Shown: piece after piece, positions 17,100 through 25,723 of the stretch
How the letters are laid out: each line of letters starts with the position of its first letter
Numbering within the stretch: the stretch's first letter is position 1
Assembly (NCBI GenBank): GCA_947626915.1
Contig: CANQUA010000105.1
Coordinates: 1 to 36,095 of the forward strand
Length of the DNA: 36,095 nucleotides
Reading direction: 5' to 3'
Source of the DNA: an uncultured Lachnospiraceae bacterium
Lineage (GTDB): Bacteria; Bacillota; Clostridia; Lachnospirales; Lachnospiraceae
Translations under genes and position numbers: made by a program
Notes under the pieces: generated by a model
Told to the model about the DNA's origin: nothing
Seen by the model: only the letters and a program-made list of their open reading frames with translations
Database searches by the model: none

Positions 17100-18422
17100 A
17101 TGGAAATGATTACGGTAACAGCCAAGACCCTGGATGAGGCCATCACAAAGGCTGCGATTGAGCTCGGTACTTCCAGCGACAATCTGGATTATACGATTAT
17201 AGAAGAAAAAGCAGGATTTTTAGGTTTTGGCAAGGCTGTGACGATCAAAGCAGGCAAGAAGCAGGAGGACGATCTGGACGCCCTGTATGCTTCCGTAGTG
17301 AGCGGAAAAGAAGAAAAGAAACCGGCCCCTGCTCCGAAACAGGAGAAAAAATCTGACAAAGAATCAAAAACGGACAGCAAAGAAAATTCTCAGGTAAAGG
17401 CAGTCAAAGAAACAAATGAAAATCAGACGTCAGTTAAAGAACCTCCGAAGGAAAAAGAACCTGTAAAAGAACCGCCTAAGAAAGAGCCTCAGAATCAGAA
17501 AAAAGAATCGAAGAAAGAGAAAAAGGATTCTTATAAAGAGTTTAAAACAGAGTTTAAGACGGAATCAAAGTATGAAGTAAAGAGTATGAAGCCCAGGGAG
17601 AATACGAAGAATGCTCCCAAGGACACTCCAAAAGATACGAAAGCTGCCGAAAAGCCGGCTCAGAAAGAGACTGTAAAAGAAAATCAGGTTTCAAAAGAAA
17701 AACAGAAGAACAATAATCGGGAAAATACGAAGAACAACCGCAAGGATTACGGCCGCGACCGAGGCAGGGATTCGTACCGCGCGACCGCGGAAGAGATCGA
17801 GGCCGAGAGAGAGGCTCAGAGAATTGCGGAGGAAAAACGAGCTGAAAAAGAAAGAGAACGTAAGGAAAATCGCAAACCGGTAGATGTGCCTGCGTGCAAA
17901 GCAGCAGCGGAGGATTTCTTAAAGCAGGTATTTGGCGCGATGGGTATGACTGTCGCCATGGAAACCGTATATGATGAGGAAGAGTTTGAACTGATCGTCA
18001 ATCTGGAAGGCGACGACATGGGCATTCTGATCGGTAAGAGAGGTCAGACTCTGGATTCTCTGCAGTATCTGGTCAGTCTGGTAGTGAATAAAAAGACGGA
18101 AGGATACCTGAGAGTGAAGCTGGATACGGAAAATTACCGCGCCAGAAGAAAAGAGACGCTGGAATCTCTCGCCAGGAATATCGCTTATAAGGTAAAAAGG
18201 ACCAGAAGAAGCGTTTCTCTGGAACCGATGAATCCTTATGAGAGAAGGATCATTCATTCTACGCTGCAGAACGACCGTTATGTAGTGACCAGAAGCGAGG
18301 GAGAAGATCCTTACAGGCATGTAGTTGTTTCTCTGAAAAGGGAAGTGAGAGAAAAGGACCGCCGCGGCGGATACAGCAAACAGAACAGCCAGAATGTTCA
18401 GACTGCTTCTGAAGAAGAATAA
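17100..18422 (+). CDS. jag: RNA-binding protein Jag/KhpB with long charged linker
   Basis: A 440-residue protein. Residues 1-56 are a Jag_N domain (MITVTAKTLDEAI, EEKAGFLGFGKA). A KH domain lies around 265-335 (GILIGKRGQTLDSLQYL) and an R3H domain around 340-405 (ending NPYERRIIH). Between them lie about 200 residues of Lys/Glu/Pro/Gln repeats of low complexity. B. subtilis Jag is near 208 residues, so the linker accounts for the doubled length. KhpB partners KhpA in binding many RNAs. ATG with AGGAGG upstream; an ATG two codons later is possible. Confidence 0.95.
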   Translation: MEMITVTAKTLDEAITKAAIELGTSSDNLDYTIIEEKAGFLGFGKAVTIKAGKKQEDDLDALYASVVSGKEEKKPAPAPKQEKKSDKESKTDSKENSQVKAVKETNENQTSVKEPPKEKEPVKEPPKKEPQNQKKESKKEKKDSYKEFKTEFKTESKYEVKSMKPRENTKNAPKDTPKDTKAAEKPAQKETVKENQVSKEKQKNNNRENTKNNRKDYGRDRGRDSYRATAEEIEAEREAQRIAEEKRAEKERERKENRKPVDVPACKAAAEDFLKQVFGAMGMTVAMETVYDEEEFELIVNLEGDDMGILIGKRGQTLDSLQYLVSLVVNKKTEGYLRVKLDTENYRARRKETLESLARNIAYKVKRTRRSVSLEPMNPYERRIIHSTLQNDRYVVTRSEGEDPYRHVVVSLKREVREKDRRGGYSKQNSQNVQTASEEE

Positions 18423-18432
18423 TTAGCGAGGG

Positions 18433-18527
18433 GCTGCTGCAAAACACATTCAACCACGATTTCGGATCAGGGTCGTAAGACATTCTGAAGCGTATTGTGC
18501 GATAATGTTATTTGCAGCAGCTTTTTT
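18433..18527 (+). terminator. Long rod-like hairpin with T run before mnmE
   Basis: GCTGCTGCAAA (18433-18443) pairs perfectly with TTTGCAGCAGC (18511-18521), then TTTTTT. Inside the 67-base loop, further nested helices can be traced: ACATT/AATGT, CACGAT/ATTGTG, TTCGGA/TCTGAA, and GTC/GAC capped by GTAA. It looks like an intrinsic terminator with an unusually long stem. The mnmE ribosome site AAGGA starts directly at the end of the T run. Confidence 0.7.
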
Positions 18528-18541
18528 AAGGATGGAATGAG

Positions 18542-19924
18542 ATGAAGACAGATACGATTGCTGCCATCGCTACAGGATTGACAGATTCCGGTATTGGAAT
18601 CATCCGAATAAGCGGTGAGGATTCTTTTCAGGTGATTCAGAAAATTTTCCGAAAGAAAAATGGTTCCGGTGTGAAACTGGATCAGTCTCATACGGTGCAG
18701 TATGGATTTATTTATGATGGAGAGCAGAAATTGGATGAAGTTCTGGTCTTGGTCATGAAGGGTCCCCACAGTTATACAGGAGAAGATACGGTAGAGATTG
18801 ATTGTCACGGCGGCGTTTTGATGATGCGGAGAATATTGGAAACAGTGATTCATTCCGGGGCAAGGACAGCGGATCCCGGAGAATTTACAAAAAGAGCATT
18901 TTTAAACGGCAGAATCGATCTGTCCCAGGCGGAAGCAGTCATTGATGTGATCAATGCGAAAAATGAATATGCGCTGAAAAGTTCTGTAGCGCAGCTGAGC
19001 GGAAGTATTTCCGGAAAAATTAAAAATCTGCGGGAAGGCATCCTGTACGAGATTGCTTATATTGAATCAGCTCTGGATGATCCGGAGCATATTTCTTTAG
19101 ATGGTTATGGAGATACATTAAAAAAGAAGATTACCGTTATGATTGAGAAAGTTCAGAATATGCTCGATTCCTCTGATTATGGGAGAATTGTGTCTGAGGG
19201 AATACGAACCGTGATCGTAGGAAAACCAAACGTAGGAAAATCTTCTTTAATGAATGTACTTTTAGGGGAGGAGAGAGCCATCGTCACGGAAATAGCCGGA
19301 ACAACCAGGGATACATTGGAAGAGCAGGTGCGTTTCGGCGAGATCAGTTTGAATGTGATCGATACGGCAGGGATCCGTGATACGGAAGATGCAGTGGAAA
19401 AAATCGGCGTTTCCAGGGCAAAGAACGCTTTGAATGATGCAGATTTGATCTTATATGTAGTAGACGCGTCGTCTCCTTTGGATGAAGACGACAGGAAGAT
19501 TATGGACATGATCTGCGGCCGCAGGGCTGTGGTTTTATTGAATAAATCTGATTTGGAGATAAAAACAGACATTGATGCTTTGAAAAAAGAGGAAAAACTG
19601 GCCGGAAAGAAGATCATTCAGATTTCGGCAAAGGAAGAAACAGGTTTTGAGGAGTTTAAAAATACTGTAAGAGAAATGTTTTACAACAGAGAGATTGATT
19701 TTAATGATGAAGTAATGATCACAAATCTCCGCCATAAAGAAGCGCTGAGCGACAGTCTGAAAAGCCTTCAGATGGTGATGAATAGCATAGAAAACGGACT
19801 TCCGGAAGATTTTTATTCGATTGATCTTATGGATGCTTATACAAGCCTTGGAAGTATCATTGGAGAGGCTGTGGAAGATGATGTGGTAAATGAGATTTTC
19901 CGCAGATTTTGCACCGGAAAGTAA
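18542..19924 (+). CDS. mnmE: tRNA modification GTPase MnmE
   Basis: A 460-residue GTPase which, with MnmG, forms 5-carboxymethylaminomethyl uridine at wobble position 34 of certain tRNAs. The N-terminal folate-binding domain (DTIAAIATGLTDSGIGIIRI), helical domain and inserted G domain are complete: GKPNVGKSS (G1), DTAG (G3) and NKSD (G4). The last residues are FCTGK, matching the catalytic C-terminal CxGK motif. It starts after AAGGATGG and lies 33 bases ahead of mnmG. Confidence 0.97.
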   Translation: MKTDTIAAIATGLTDSGIGIIRISGEDSFQVIQKIFRKKNGSGVKLDQSHTVQYGFIYDGEQKLDEVLVLVMKGPHSYTGEDTVEIDCHGGVLMMRRILETVIHSGARTADPGEFTKRAFLNGRIDLSQAEAVIDVINAKNEYALKSSVAQLSGSISGKIKNLREGILYEIAYIESALDDPEHISLDGYGDTLKKKITVMIEKVQNMLDSSDYGRIVSEGIRTVIVGKPNVGKSSLMNVLLGEERAIVTEIAGTTRDTLEEQVRFGEISLNVIDTAGIRDTEDAVEKIGVSRAKNALNDADLILYVVDASSPLDEDDRKIMDMICGRRAVVLLNKSDLEIKTDIDALKKEEKLAGKKIIQISAKEETGFEEFKNTVREMFYNREIDFNDEVMITNLRHKEALSDSLKSLQMVMNSIENGLPEDFYSIDLMDAYTSLGSIIGEAVEDDVVNEIFRRFCTGK

Positions 19925-19957
19925 AAGAATTAGGACAATCTGAAAGGCAGAAAAACA

Positions 19958-21886
19958 ATGGCAGTTTTAGAGGAATTTTATGATATTGTGGTGGTGGGGG
20001 CCGGTCATGCCGGATGTGAAGCAGCGTTAGCGTGCGCTCGTCTTGGTCTGGAGACGATTCTTTTTACAGTCAGCGTAGACAGCATTGCGTTGATGCCTTG
20101 TAATCCGAATATCGGCGGAAGTTCAAAGGGGCATCTGGTAAGGGAATTGGACGCTTTAGGCGGAGAGATGGGAAAGAATATCGATAAAACATTTATTCAG
20201 TCTCGTATGCTGAACGAGTCGAAAGGACCGGCAGTGCATTCACTTCGCGCGCAGGCGGATAAGCAGGAATATTCCAGGCAGATGAGGAAAACTTTGGAAA
20301 ATACAGACCATCTGACGATACGGCAGGCAGAAGTGTCAGAAATTATAACAGAGGATATTCGTCCGAATTATGAAAAGGACAGTTTGTCTAATAAGATTCA
20401 GAAAATTACAGGCGTAAAAACAGTTTCCGGCGCGGTATATCATGCGAAGGCAGTTGTTTTGGCGACTGGAACTTATCTGCGTGCCAGATGTATATTTGGC
20501 GATGTCAGTAATTATACAGGACCGAATGGACTGCAGGCGGCCAATCATCTGACTGATTCCCTGATCGCTCACGGGATCGAGATGTTTCGGTTTAAGACAG
20601 GCACTCCGGCTCGGGTTGACCGCCGGAGCCTGGATTTCAGTAAAATGGAAGAGCAGCCCGGCGATCCGGAGATCACTCCGTTTTCATTTTCGACGGATCC
20701 GGCTGCTATACAGAAAAATCAGGTATCCTGCTGGCTGACCTATACGAATGAAAAAACACACGAGATCATCCGGCAGAATCTGGATCGTTCGCCGCTTTTT
20801 TCCGGCGTGATCGAGGGAACCGGTCCCAGATATTGCCCATCGATCGAAGATAAGGTGGTGAAGTTTCCTGATAAGGACCGTCACCAGATTTTTGTGGAGC
20901 CGGAGGGACTTTACACGAATGAAATGTATCTTTCCGGAATGTCCAGTTCGTTACCGGAAGATGTTCAGCATGCTATGTATAAAACAGTCCCTGGTTTGGA
21001 GCATGTAAAGATCGTGAGAAATGCTTACGCGATCGAGTATGATTGTATTAATTCGATCCAGCTTCGTCCGACTTTGGAATTTAAGAAAATTGAGGGATTG
21101 TTCAGCGGGGGTCAGTTCAATGGCAGTTCCGGCTATGAGGAAGCGGCAGTTCAGGGATTCATGGCCGGCGTCAATGCGGCGATGAAAGTTTTGAAAAGAA
21201 AACCTTATGTATTGGATCGATCTCAGGCATACATAGGTGTGCTGATTGATGATTTGGTAACCAAGGAAAATCATGAACCGTACCGTATGATGACCTCACG
21301 CGCGGAGTATCGTTTGCTTTTGAGGCAGGACAATGCAGATCTTCGTTTGCGGAGTATTGGTCATGAGATTGGATTGGTCAGCGATGAAGAATATGCAAAG
21401 ACGCTGGATAAGGAAAAACAGATCGAAAAGGAAATTTTCAGGCTTGAACATACGGTTGTAGGAACTGGTCCTGTGGTGCAAAATTTTCTTGAAAAACATA
21501 GCAGTACACCATTGAAGAGCGGATTATCGCTTGCCGAACTCGTAAAAAGACCGGAGCTTGACTATTTTATGTTAAGTGAATTAGATGAGAACAGGCCAAA
21601 ATTAGCGAAAAATATAGCTGAACAAGTTGACATAAATATTAAATATGACGGTTACATCCGCAGACAAAAACAACAGGTTGAACAGTTCAAAAAACTGGAA
21701 AATAAGAAATTGAATATCAATTTTGATTATCGTCAGATAAAAGGATTGAGACTGGAAGCTGCTCAAAAGCTGAATCAATATCGTCCGGAAAGTGTCGGAC
21801 AGGCGTCAAGAATAGCAGGAGTATCCCCGGCAGATATATCGGTGCTTTTGGTCTATTTTGAGAAGATGGCTAATTCCACGAATTAA
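19958..21886 (+). CDS. mnmG: tRNA uridine 5-carboxymethylaminomethyl modification enzyme MnmG
   Basis: A 642-residue FAD enzyme, partner of MnmE. The dinucleotide-binding fold [20 protein letters not shown] is at residues ~11-30. The family signatures [11 protein letters not shown] and [16 protein letters not shown] are present, and the C-terminal helical domain is complete ([13 protein letters not shown]-like end). The length is near the typical 620-640. AAAGG lies upstream of the ATG. A 99-base gap with only a weak hairpin separates it from rsmG. Confidence 0.97.
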   Translation: MAVLEEFYDIVVVGAGHAGCEAALACARLGLETILFTVSVDSIALMPCNPNIGGSSKGHLVRELDALGGEMGKNIDKTFIQSRMLNESKGPAVHSLRAQADKQEYSRQMRKTLENTDHLTIRQAEVSEIITEDIRPNYEKDSLSNKIQKITGVKTVSGAVYHAKAVVLATGTYLRARCIFGDVSNYTGPNGLQAANHLTDSLIAHGIEMFRFKTGTPARVDRRSLDFSKMEEQPGDPEITPFSFSTDPAAIQKNQVSCWLTYTNEKTHEIIRQNLDRSPLFSGVIEGTGPRYCPSIEDKVVKFPDKDRHQIFVEPEGLYTNEMYLSGMSSSLPEDVQHAMYKTVPGLEHVKIVRNAYAIEYDCINSIQLRPTLEFKKIEGLFSGGQFNGSSGYEEAAVQGFMAGVNAAMKVLKRKPYVLDRSQAYIGVLIDDLVTKENHEPYRMMTSRAEYRLLLRQDNADLRLRSIGHEIGLVSDEEYAKTLDKEKQIEKEIFRLEHTVVGTGPVVQNFLEKHSSTPLKSGLSLAELVKRPELDYFMLSELDENRPKLAKNIAEQVDINIKYDGYIRRQKQQVEQFKKLENKKLNINFDYRQIKGLRLEAAQKLNQYRPESVGQASRIAGVSPADISVLLVYFEKMANSTN

Positions 21887-21985
21887 TTTGTTATGGAATG
21901 CGGTACGAATTGATTGAGAGGTACTTGTTTATTCAAGTGAATTTTTAGAGTGAATTTTCAGCGCCGGATTTGAGAGGAATTTAGT

Positions 21986-22744
21986 ATGGATAACCAGTTT
22001 AAATTGTGGATAAAAGATGGAATGAAAGATATTTCTGTGGATATTTCCGATCAGCAGACGGAGCAATTTTTTCAATATTATACGAAGATGATCGAATGGA
22101 ACCAGGTTATGAATTTGACTGCGATTACAGATATGCAGCAGGTAATATCTAAGCATTTTGTAGACAGTTTGTCGTTGGTCAAAGCATTTCCGGAGATTTT
22201 GAAATATCAATCGGTTTCGCAAAGTTCCGGCGATGTAATAAAAGTTATGGATCTAGGTACAGGCGCCGGTTTTCCGGGAATTCCATTGAAAATCATGTTT
22301 CCTGGTATTAAGATTACGCTTGCGGATTCCCTGAATAAAAGAATTAAGTTTCTAAATGAGATCATTTCGCTTTTAGGGTTGACGGAAATAGAGGCGGTCC
22401 ATGGACGGGCAGAAGATTTGGGCAGAGACGCTGCATATCGGGAAGCATTTGATTTATGTGTTTCCCGGGCGGTAGCGAATTTGTCTACTTTGGCGGAATA
22501 TTGTATTCCCTTCGTAAAACGGGGAGGTTACTTTATTGCTTACAAATCCGGAAAAATAGATGAGGAACTTTCTCTGGCAAAAAGATCCATCAGTCTTTTG
22601 GGCGGGAGAGTGGAAGATACAGTCGTATTTCAGCTGCCGGGAACAGATGCGGACCGCAGCTTAGTTAAAATTAGAAAGAATTCCATTACATCCGCAAAAT
22701 ATCCCCGTAAAGCCGGAGTTCCTGGAAAAGAACCTTTAAAATGA
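21986..22744 (+). CDS. rsmG: 16S rRNA (guanine-527-N7)-methyltransferase RsmG
   Basis: A 252-residue SAM-dependent methyltransferase. The SAM-binding block VMDLGTGAGFPGIPLKI is near residues 88-105. VHGRAEDLG, the conserved VSRAVANL and the YKSGK segment (near 190) are all present. The start follows GAGAGGAA. Its stop overlaps the next start (ATGA at 22741-22744). In other bacteria, loss of this enzyme gives low-level streptomycin resistance. Position after mnmG is conserved. Confidence 0.96.
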   Translation: MDNQFKLWIKDGMKDISVDISDQQTEQFFQYYTKMIEWNQVMNLTAITDMQQVISKHFVDSLSLVKAFPEILKYQSVSQSSGDVIKVMDLGTGAGFPGIPLKIMFPGIKITLADSLNKRIKFLNEIISLLGLTEIEAVHGRAEDLGRDAAYREAFDLCVSRAVANLSTLAEYCIPFVKRGGYFIAYKSGKIDEELSLAKRSISLLGGRVEDTVVFQLPGTDADRSLVKIRKNSITSAKYPRKAGVPGKEPLK

Positions 22745-24009
22745 ATACATTTCTTATTTTATGGCCTACTCAGGCGCTTTCACAATTAGGCAGCGCTATG
22801 ACTAATTTTGCGCTGACCTTATGGATTTTTGAGGAGACAGGTTCTGCGCTGCAGACAGCGTTTCTGTCAATTTGTTCTTATGCTCCTTATGTTTTGATGA
22901 GCATTTTTGCGGGAACCTTGAGCGACCGTTGGGATAAAAAGAAGACCATGCTTGTTTGCGACATGTGTGCGGCCGGTTGTTCGCTTGTGGTTCTGTTTCT
23001 TCTTAAAACAGGTCTTCTGGAACCTGTTCATTTGTATATTTTAAATATAGTGAGCGGGTTGATGAATACGGTGCAGCAGCCGGCCAGCGACGTGGCGATG
23101 ACATTGATTACGCCGAAAGAACAGTATCAAAGAACCAGCGGTTTGCGTTCTTTTTCCAATTCTTTGGTTACAATTCTGCATCCTGTATTTGCAACGACAT
23201 TATTTTCGTTTACAGGAATGGAAGGGGTCATCCTTGTAGATTTATTTACCTTTGCTGTCGCCTTTATTTCCCTTTTGTTTTTTATACAAATCCCATCGGC
23301 GGATATGCAAGACGACGGAAGCCTGAAAGAATCAATTTGGGCAAATATGAAGGATGGTCTTTTATATTTGAAAGAGAATCGTTTGATTCTTGTATTGATT
23401 CTATTTTTGGCAGGCGTTAATTTTGCCGCATCCGCGTTTGATGCGGTTTTGCCGCCTTTTGTACTGTCCAGTCCCAACGGAAGCGAGAGAGTATTAGGAG
23501 TTGTTACTGCGTGTGCCGGGATTGCAACTATGTCGGGAAGTCTTTTGGTAACGATGCTTCCTGCGCCAAAAGATAGAGTTCGCGTAATTTACTTGACGAT
23601 GTTGTTTTCACTTGGATCAGAGAATTTTATTCTGGCATTTTTTAAAACGCCCGGCTGGTGGTGTCTGGCTCAGGTAATTGGATGGCTGCCGGTACCGATC
23701 ATGAATGCAAATTTGGATGTAATTCTCAGAAGTACGATCCCGCCAAAAATGCAGGGGAGAGTGTATTCCTGCAGAAATACACTGCAGTTTTTTACTATTC
23801 CGATCGGAACCTTCGCCGGGGGTTTTATGGTGGATAAGATATGCGGACCTTTCATGTCTTCTTTAAATAATAGCAGTTTTCTTGTGAAAATGTTCGGCGG
23901 CGGGAAAAGTTCCGGAACGGCTTTAACCATGTTTATTTTGGGCGTTACAGGTATTTTGATTTGTCTGGGATTTGGCAGGATACTTAAAAAATATAAATTT
24001 GAAGGATGA
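22741..24009 (+). CDS. Major facilitator superfamily transporter
   Basis: A 422-residue protein with about 12 membrane segments. The loop after segment 2, GTLSDRWDKKKTM, is the MFS motif A (GxxxDRxxRK type). The family resembles MFS_3/enterobactin-exporter-like efflux pumps of Firmicutes. It overlaps rsmG by 4 bases, so translation is coupled although function is unrelated. The position behind rsmG is not part of the conserved origin set, so it is probably a lineage-specific insertion. Substrate unknown; drug or metabolite efflux is the usual guess. Confidence 0.88.
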   Translation: MNTFLILWPTQALSQLGSAMTNFALTLWIFEETGSALQTAFLSICSYAPYVLMSIFAGTLSDRWDKKKTMLVCDMCAAGCSLVVLFLLKTGLLEPVHLYILNIVSGLMNTVQQPASDVAMTLITPKEQYQRTSGLRSFSNSLVTILHPVFATTLFSFTGMEGVILVDLFTFAVAFISLLFFIQIPSADMQDDGSLKESIWANMKDGLLYLKENRLILVLILFLAGVNFAASAFDAVLPPFVLSSPNGSERVLGVVTACAGIATMSGSLLVTMLPAPKDRVRVIYLTMLFSLGSENFILAFFKTPGWWCLAQVIGWLPVPIMNANLDVILRSTIPPKMQGRVYSCRNTLQFFTIPIGTFAGGFMVDKICGPFMSSLNNSSFLVKMFGGGKSSGTALTMFILGVTGILICLGFGRILKKYKFEG

Positions 24010-24043
24010 ACTTAGGAACAGTTACGAAACAAGGAGACTTCAT

Positions 24044-24391
24044 ATGAAATATCCTAAAATGATTCTATTTGATTATGGGCACACTCTTTTATATGAACCG
24101 GGTTGGGATTCTGCTAGAGGAAGTGCGAAACTTCTGAAATATGCTGCAAAGAATCCGAATCATTGCACACTTGAGGATGTCAGAAAGGGTTCGGAACTGA
24201 TTTTCGGGAAACATATCGAGAATATTCGTAAAATTGGTTATGATATTTCCGGCCAAGTCGGCAATAAAGTATTATATGAGTACCTTGGGATTGAATTGGA
24301 GATTCCATTTGAAAATTACATGAAAATTGACAACACGAACCTTGCGCCGGATGTTGTTGCGCAGATGATAAAAAATAAATTTGATTTTTGA
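24044..24391 (+). pseudogene. Truncated HAD-superfamily hydrolase
   Basis: A 115-residue frame. The N-terminus shows the HAD nucleophile block ILFDYGHTLL (DxxxT variant DYGHT) and a partial helical cap up to a stop at 24391. Full HAD hydrolases of this kind run to ~220-240 residues with later motifs (S/T, K, then DD/GDxxxD). None of these is visible in any frame of the 80 bases before the next gene. The start follows AAGGAG, so it may still be translated. I read it as a gene that lost its 3' half; a functional small protein is less likely. Confidence 0.7.
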
Positions 24392-24471
24392 TTTAAATAT
24401 TGGATGTTCTGAGTAAAAACTAAATTCAGCATCCACTTCAACGGCAATAAACAGTAAGAAAATCTTTGACG

Positions 24472-24885
24472 TCAGGCATTCACTGGCGTGTTGCAGATGA
24501 CAAGCGGAATTTCGCTGTATTTTTGTGAATCGATCAGGTAGCATACAATCCGGTCATATTGCACCAGGAGCATTTTGATTTTTTCCAGCCTGTTTAATCG
24601 CAGGAAGGATTGAATCCAGGCAACATCAGCGCCGGATATTGGTTCATGTTCCGGATGGCAGTGAATAAATGCAAATTCAGTGTATCCTTTTTCCGCACCG
24701 GATTTGATGCCTTTTCTCAGTGAATCGGCATCCGGCCGGTAGGTTGATCCAGAGCATACACCTGTTTCGTCCAAAAAATAGGATATGATTCTATTTTCAA
24801 GGAAAAAGACAAGTCCTCCTTTTTCTGTTCCGTTATAAGCGAAAACATCCAATAAATTGTCATAAAGATCCTGGCTGATTTCCAT
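24472..24885 (-). CDS. JAB1/MPN-family (JAMM) putative metalloprotease
   Basis: A 137-residue protein starting at ATG 24885, preceded by AAGGAG. The JAMM zinc pattern can be seen: E21 (TEKGGLVF), then H75-C-H77-P, then S84-G-A-D87. The HxHP...SxxD spacing has one residue fewer than in RadC-type proteins. The family includes deubiquitinase-like and cysteine-carrier peptidases in bacteria. No ubiquitin-like, E1 or E2 partner lies nearby. It is preceded by a strong terminator hairpin and, further up, a Cys-rich mini-gene on the same strand. Substrate unknown. Confidence 0.72.
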   Translation of the reverse strand: MEISQDLYDNLLDVFAYNGTEKGGLVFFLENRIISYFLDETGVCSGSTYRPDADSLRKGIKSGAEKGYTEFAFIHCHPEHEPISGADVAWIQSFLRLNRLEKIKMLLVQYDRIVCYLIDSQKYSEIPLVICNTPVNA

Positions 24886-24898
24886 TTGTTCTCCTTGT

Positions 24899-24929
24899 GA
24901 AAAAAGGTGCGGCACGTCTGCGCCGCACC
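24899..24929 (-). terminator. Strong hairpin with T run directly before the JAMM gene
   Basis: On the minus strand GGTGCGGC (24929-24922) pairs with GCCGCACC (24913-24906), then six T. The Shine-Dalgarno AAGGAG of the JAMM gene starts a few bases later. It terminates the mini-gene transcript, or attenuates read-through. Confidence 0.8.
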
Positions 24930-25004
24930 CTTTCTGGGGTCAAATTCCTATGTTGACTTTTTGCTCCGCTATATAATATGTCAGCGGAATGTAAATCGCC
25001 GTTA

Positions 25005-25220
25005 TTACCGGTTCGGCCAGGCGGGACGTCTGGAGCATCTGTCGCCTTCATAATTCGGATCCGAAATGTACCGGCTCCATGCGCTGCACCAGGGTTCTCC
25101 ACTGGAATTACGGTCACCTGTGTTCAGATGAGGGCAGTCAAAGCATGTGTAACCATAGTGAAACGAAAGCTTTGCATCAAACTGGATGTGCTCTGGATCT
25201 CTCATGATTTTTTTGTTCAT
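25005..25220 (-). CDS. Small cysteine-rich hypothetical protein
   Basis: A 71-residue protein with four cysteines: C26 and C29 in YTCFDCPHL, C45 in EPWC and C62 in GDRC. The arrangement CxxC...C...C could bind zinc or an iron-sulfur cluster. The ATG is preceded by AGAGGAGG at good spacing and a consensus-like promoter lies 30 bases further up, so I consider it real despite the size. The terminator at 24899-24929 follows. I do not recognise the family; function unknown. Confidence 0.65.
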   Translation of the reverse strand: MNKKIMRDPEHIQFDAKLSFHYGYTCFDCPHLNTGDRNSSGEPWCSAWSRYISDPNYEGDRCSRRPAWPNR

Positions 25221-25253
25221 GATGGACTCCTCCTCTTCAATATTGTTGAAATC

Positions 25254-25282
25254 AGTGTAGCACTTTAGAAGTATACTGTCAA
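25254..25282 (-). promoter_or_regulatory. Promoter of the Cys-rich mini-gene
   Basis: On the minus strand TTGACA (25282-25277) and TACACT (25259-25254), with a 17-base spacer, 34 bases before the ATG at 25220. Confidence 0.8.
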
Positions 25283-25643
25283 TAAATTGACTTCAAATTT
25301 TATTCGATTATATGTGAAACTTTCATGATATATGACAGGCATCCGGAAATGGAGAGTAAATGGAATAAAGCGTTCCGGGCAAGGGAATATTACGAAGAGA
25401 CAATCGGTAATATTACAGGTGAGGCAGTACAGAAGTATAAAAGAAGCAGGCGGAGAAGTCGAGAAAAAAGGATTCCAGAAGTGCCGTATTATAAGCGGAC
25501 CAGTAACAAAGATTGCGACACCGTACTGCGGGACGAGCAGTAACATCAGCCCTTTTGAAGGCTGATAGTAAATCACCAGTTGAATGGATTTTTGTTGATT
25601 TAAAAATACTTTTATTTGATAAGATATTATTTGAAAGGAAAAA
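25283..25643. other. Intergenic stretch without a convincing gene
   Basis: About 360 bases between the mini-gene promoter and parS. Two overlapping plus-strand frames of 72 and 77 codons (25325-25543, 25332-25565) have no Shine-Dalgarno and no family likeness. A perfect 7-pair hairpin, ATCAGCC/GGCTGAT at 25545-25566, lacks a T run. It could be a gene remnant. Confidence 0.5.
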
Positions 25644-25659
25644 TGTTTCACGTGAAACA
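25644..25659. promoter_or_regulatory. parS: parS centromere site upstream of parA
   Basis: The perfect palindrome TGTTTCACGTGAAACA, the classic ParB-binding parS sequence, lies 65 bases before the parA start. Confidence 0.97.
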
Positions 25660-25688
25660 CATTTATCATATGAAAAATGCTAAAAGTG

Positions 25689-25697
25689 TGCTATACT
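25689..25697 (+). promoter_or_regulatory. Extended -10 promoter of parA
   Basis: TGCTATACT at 25689-25697 is an extended -10 element. No good -35 is seen at the right distance. The parS site is about 30 bases upstream, so ParB binding may influence transcription. Confidence 0.55.
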
Positions 25698-25723
25698 AAA
25701 TATCGGTATAGAAAGGAATGCAT

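Noticed and set aside
24953-24977. TTGACT...TATAAT on the plus strand
   Set aside because: Spacer is only 13 bases, too short for a working sigma-A promoter, and no gene follows.
24978-25268. 96-codon plus-strand frame
   Set aside because: Covers the Cys-rich minus-strand gene, which has its own promoter and strong ribosome site; the plus frame has neither.
25325-25565. Two overlapping plus-strand frames of 72 and 77 codons
   Set aside because: No Shine-Dalgarno, no promoter, no recognisable family, and they overlap each other; kept only as intergenic description.
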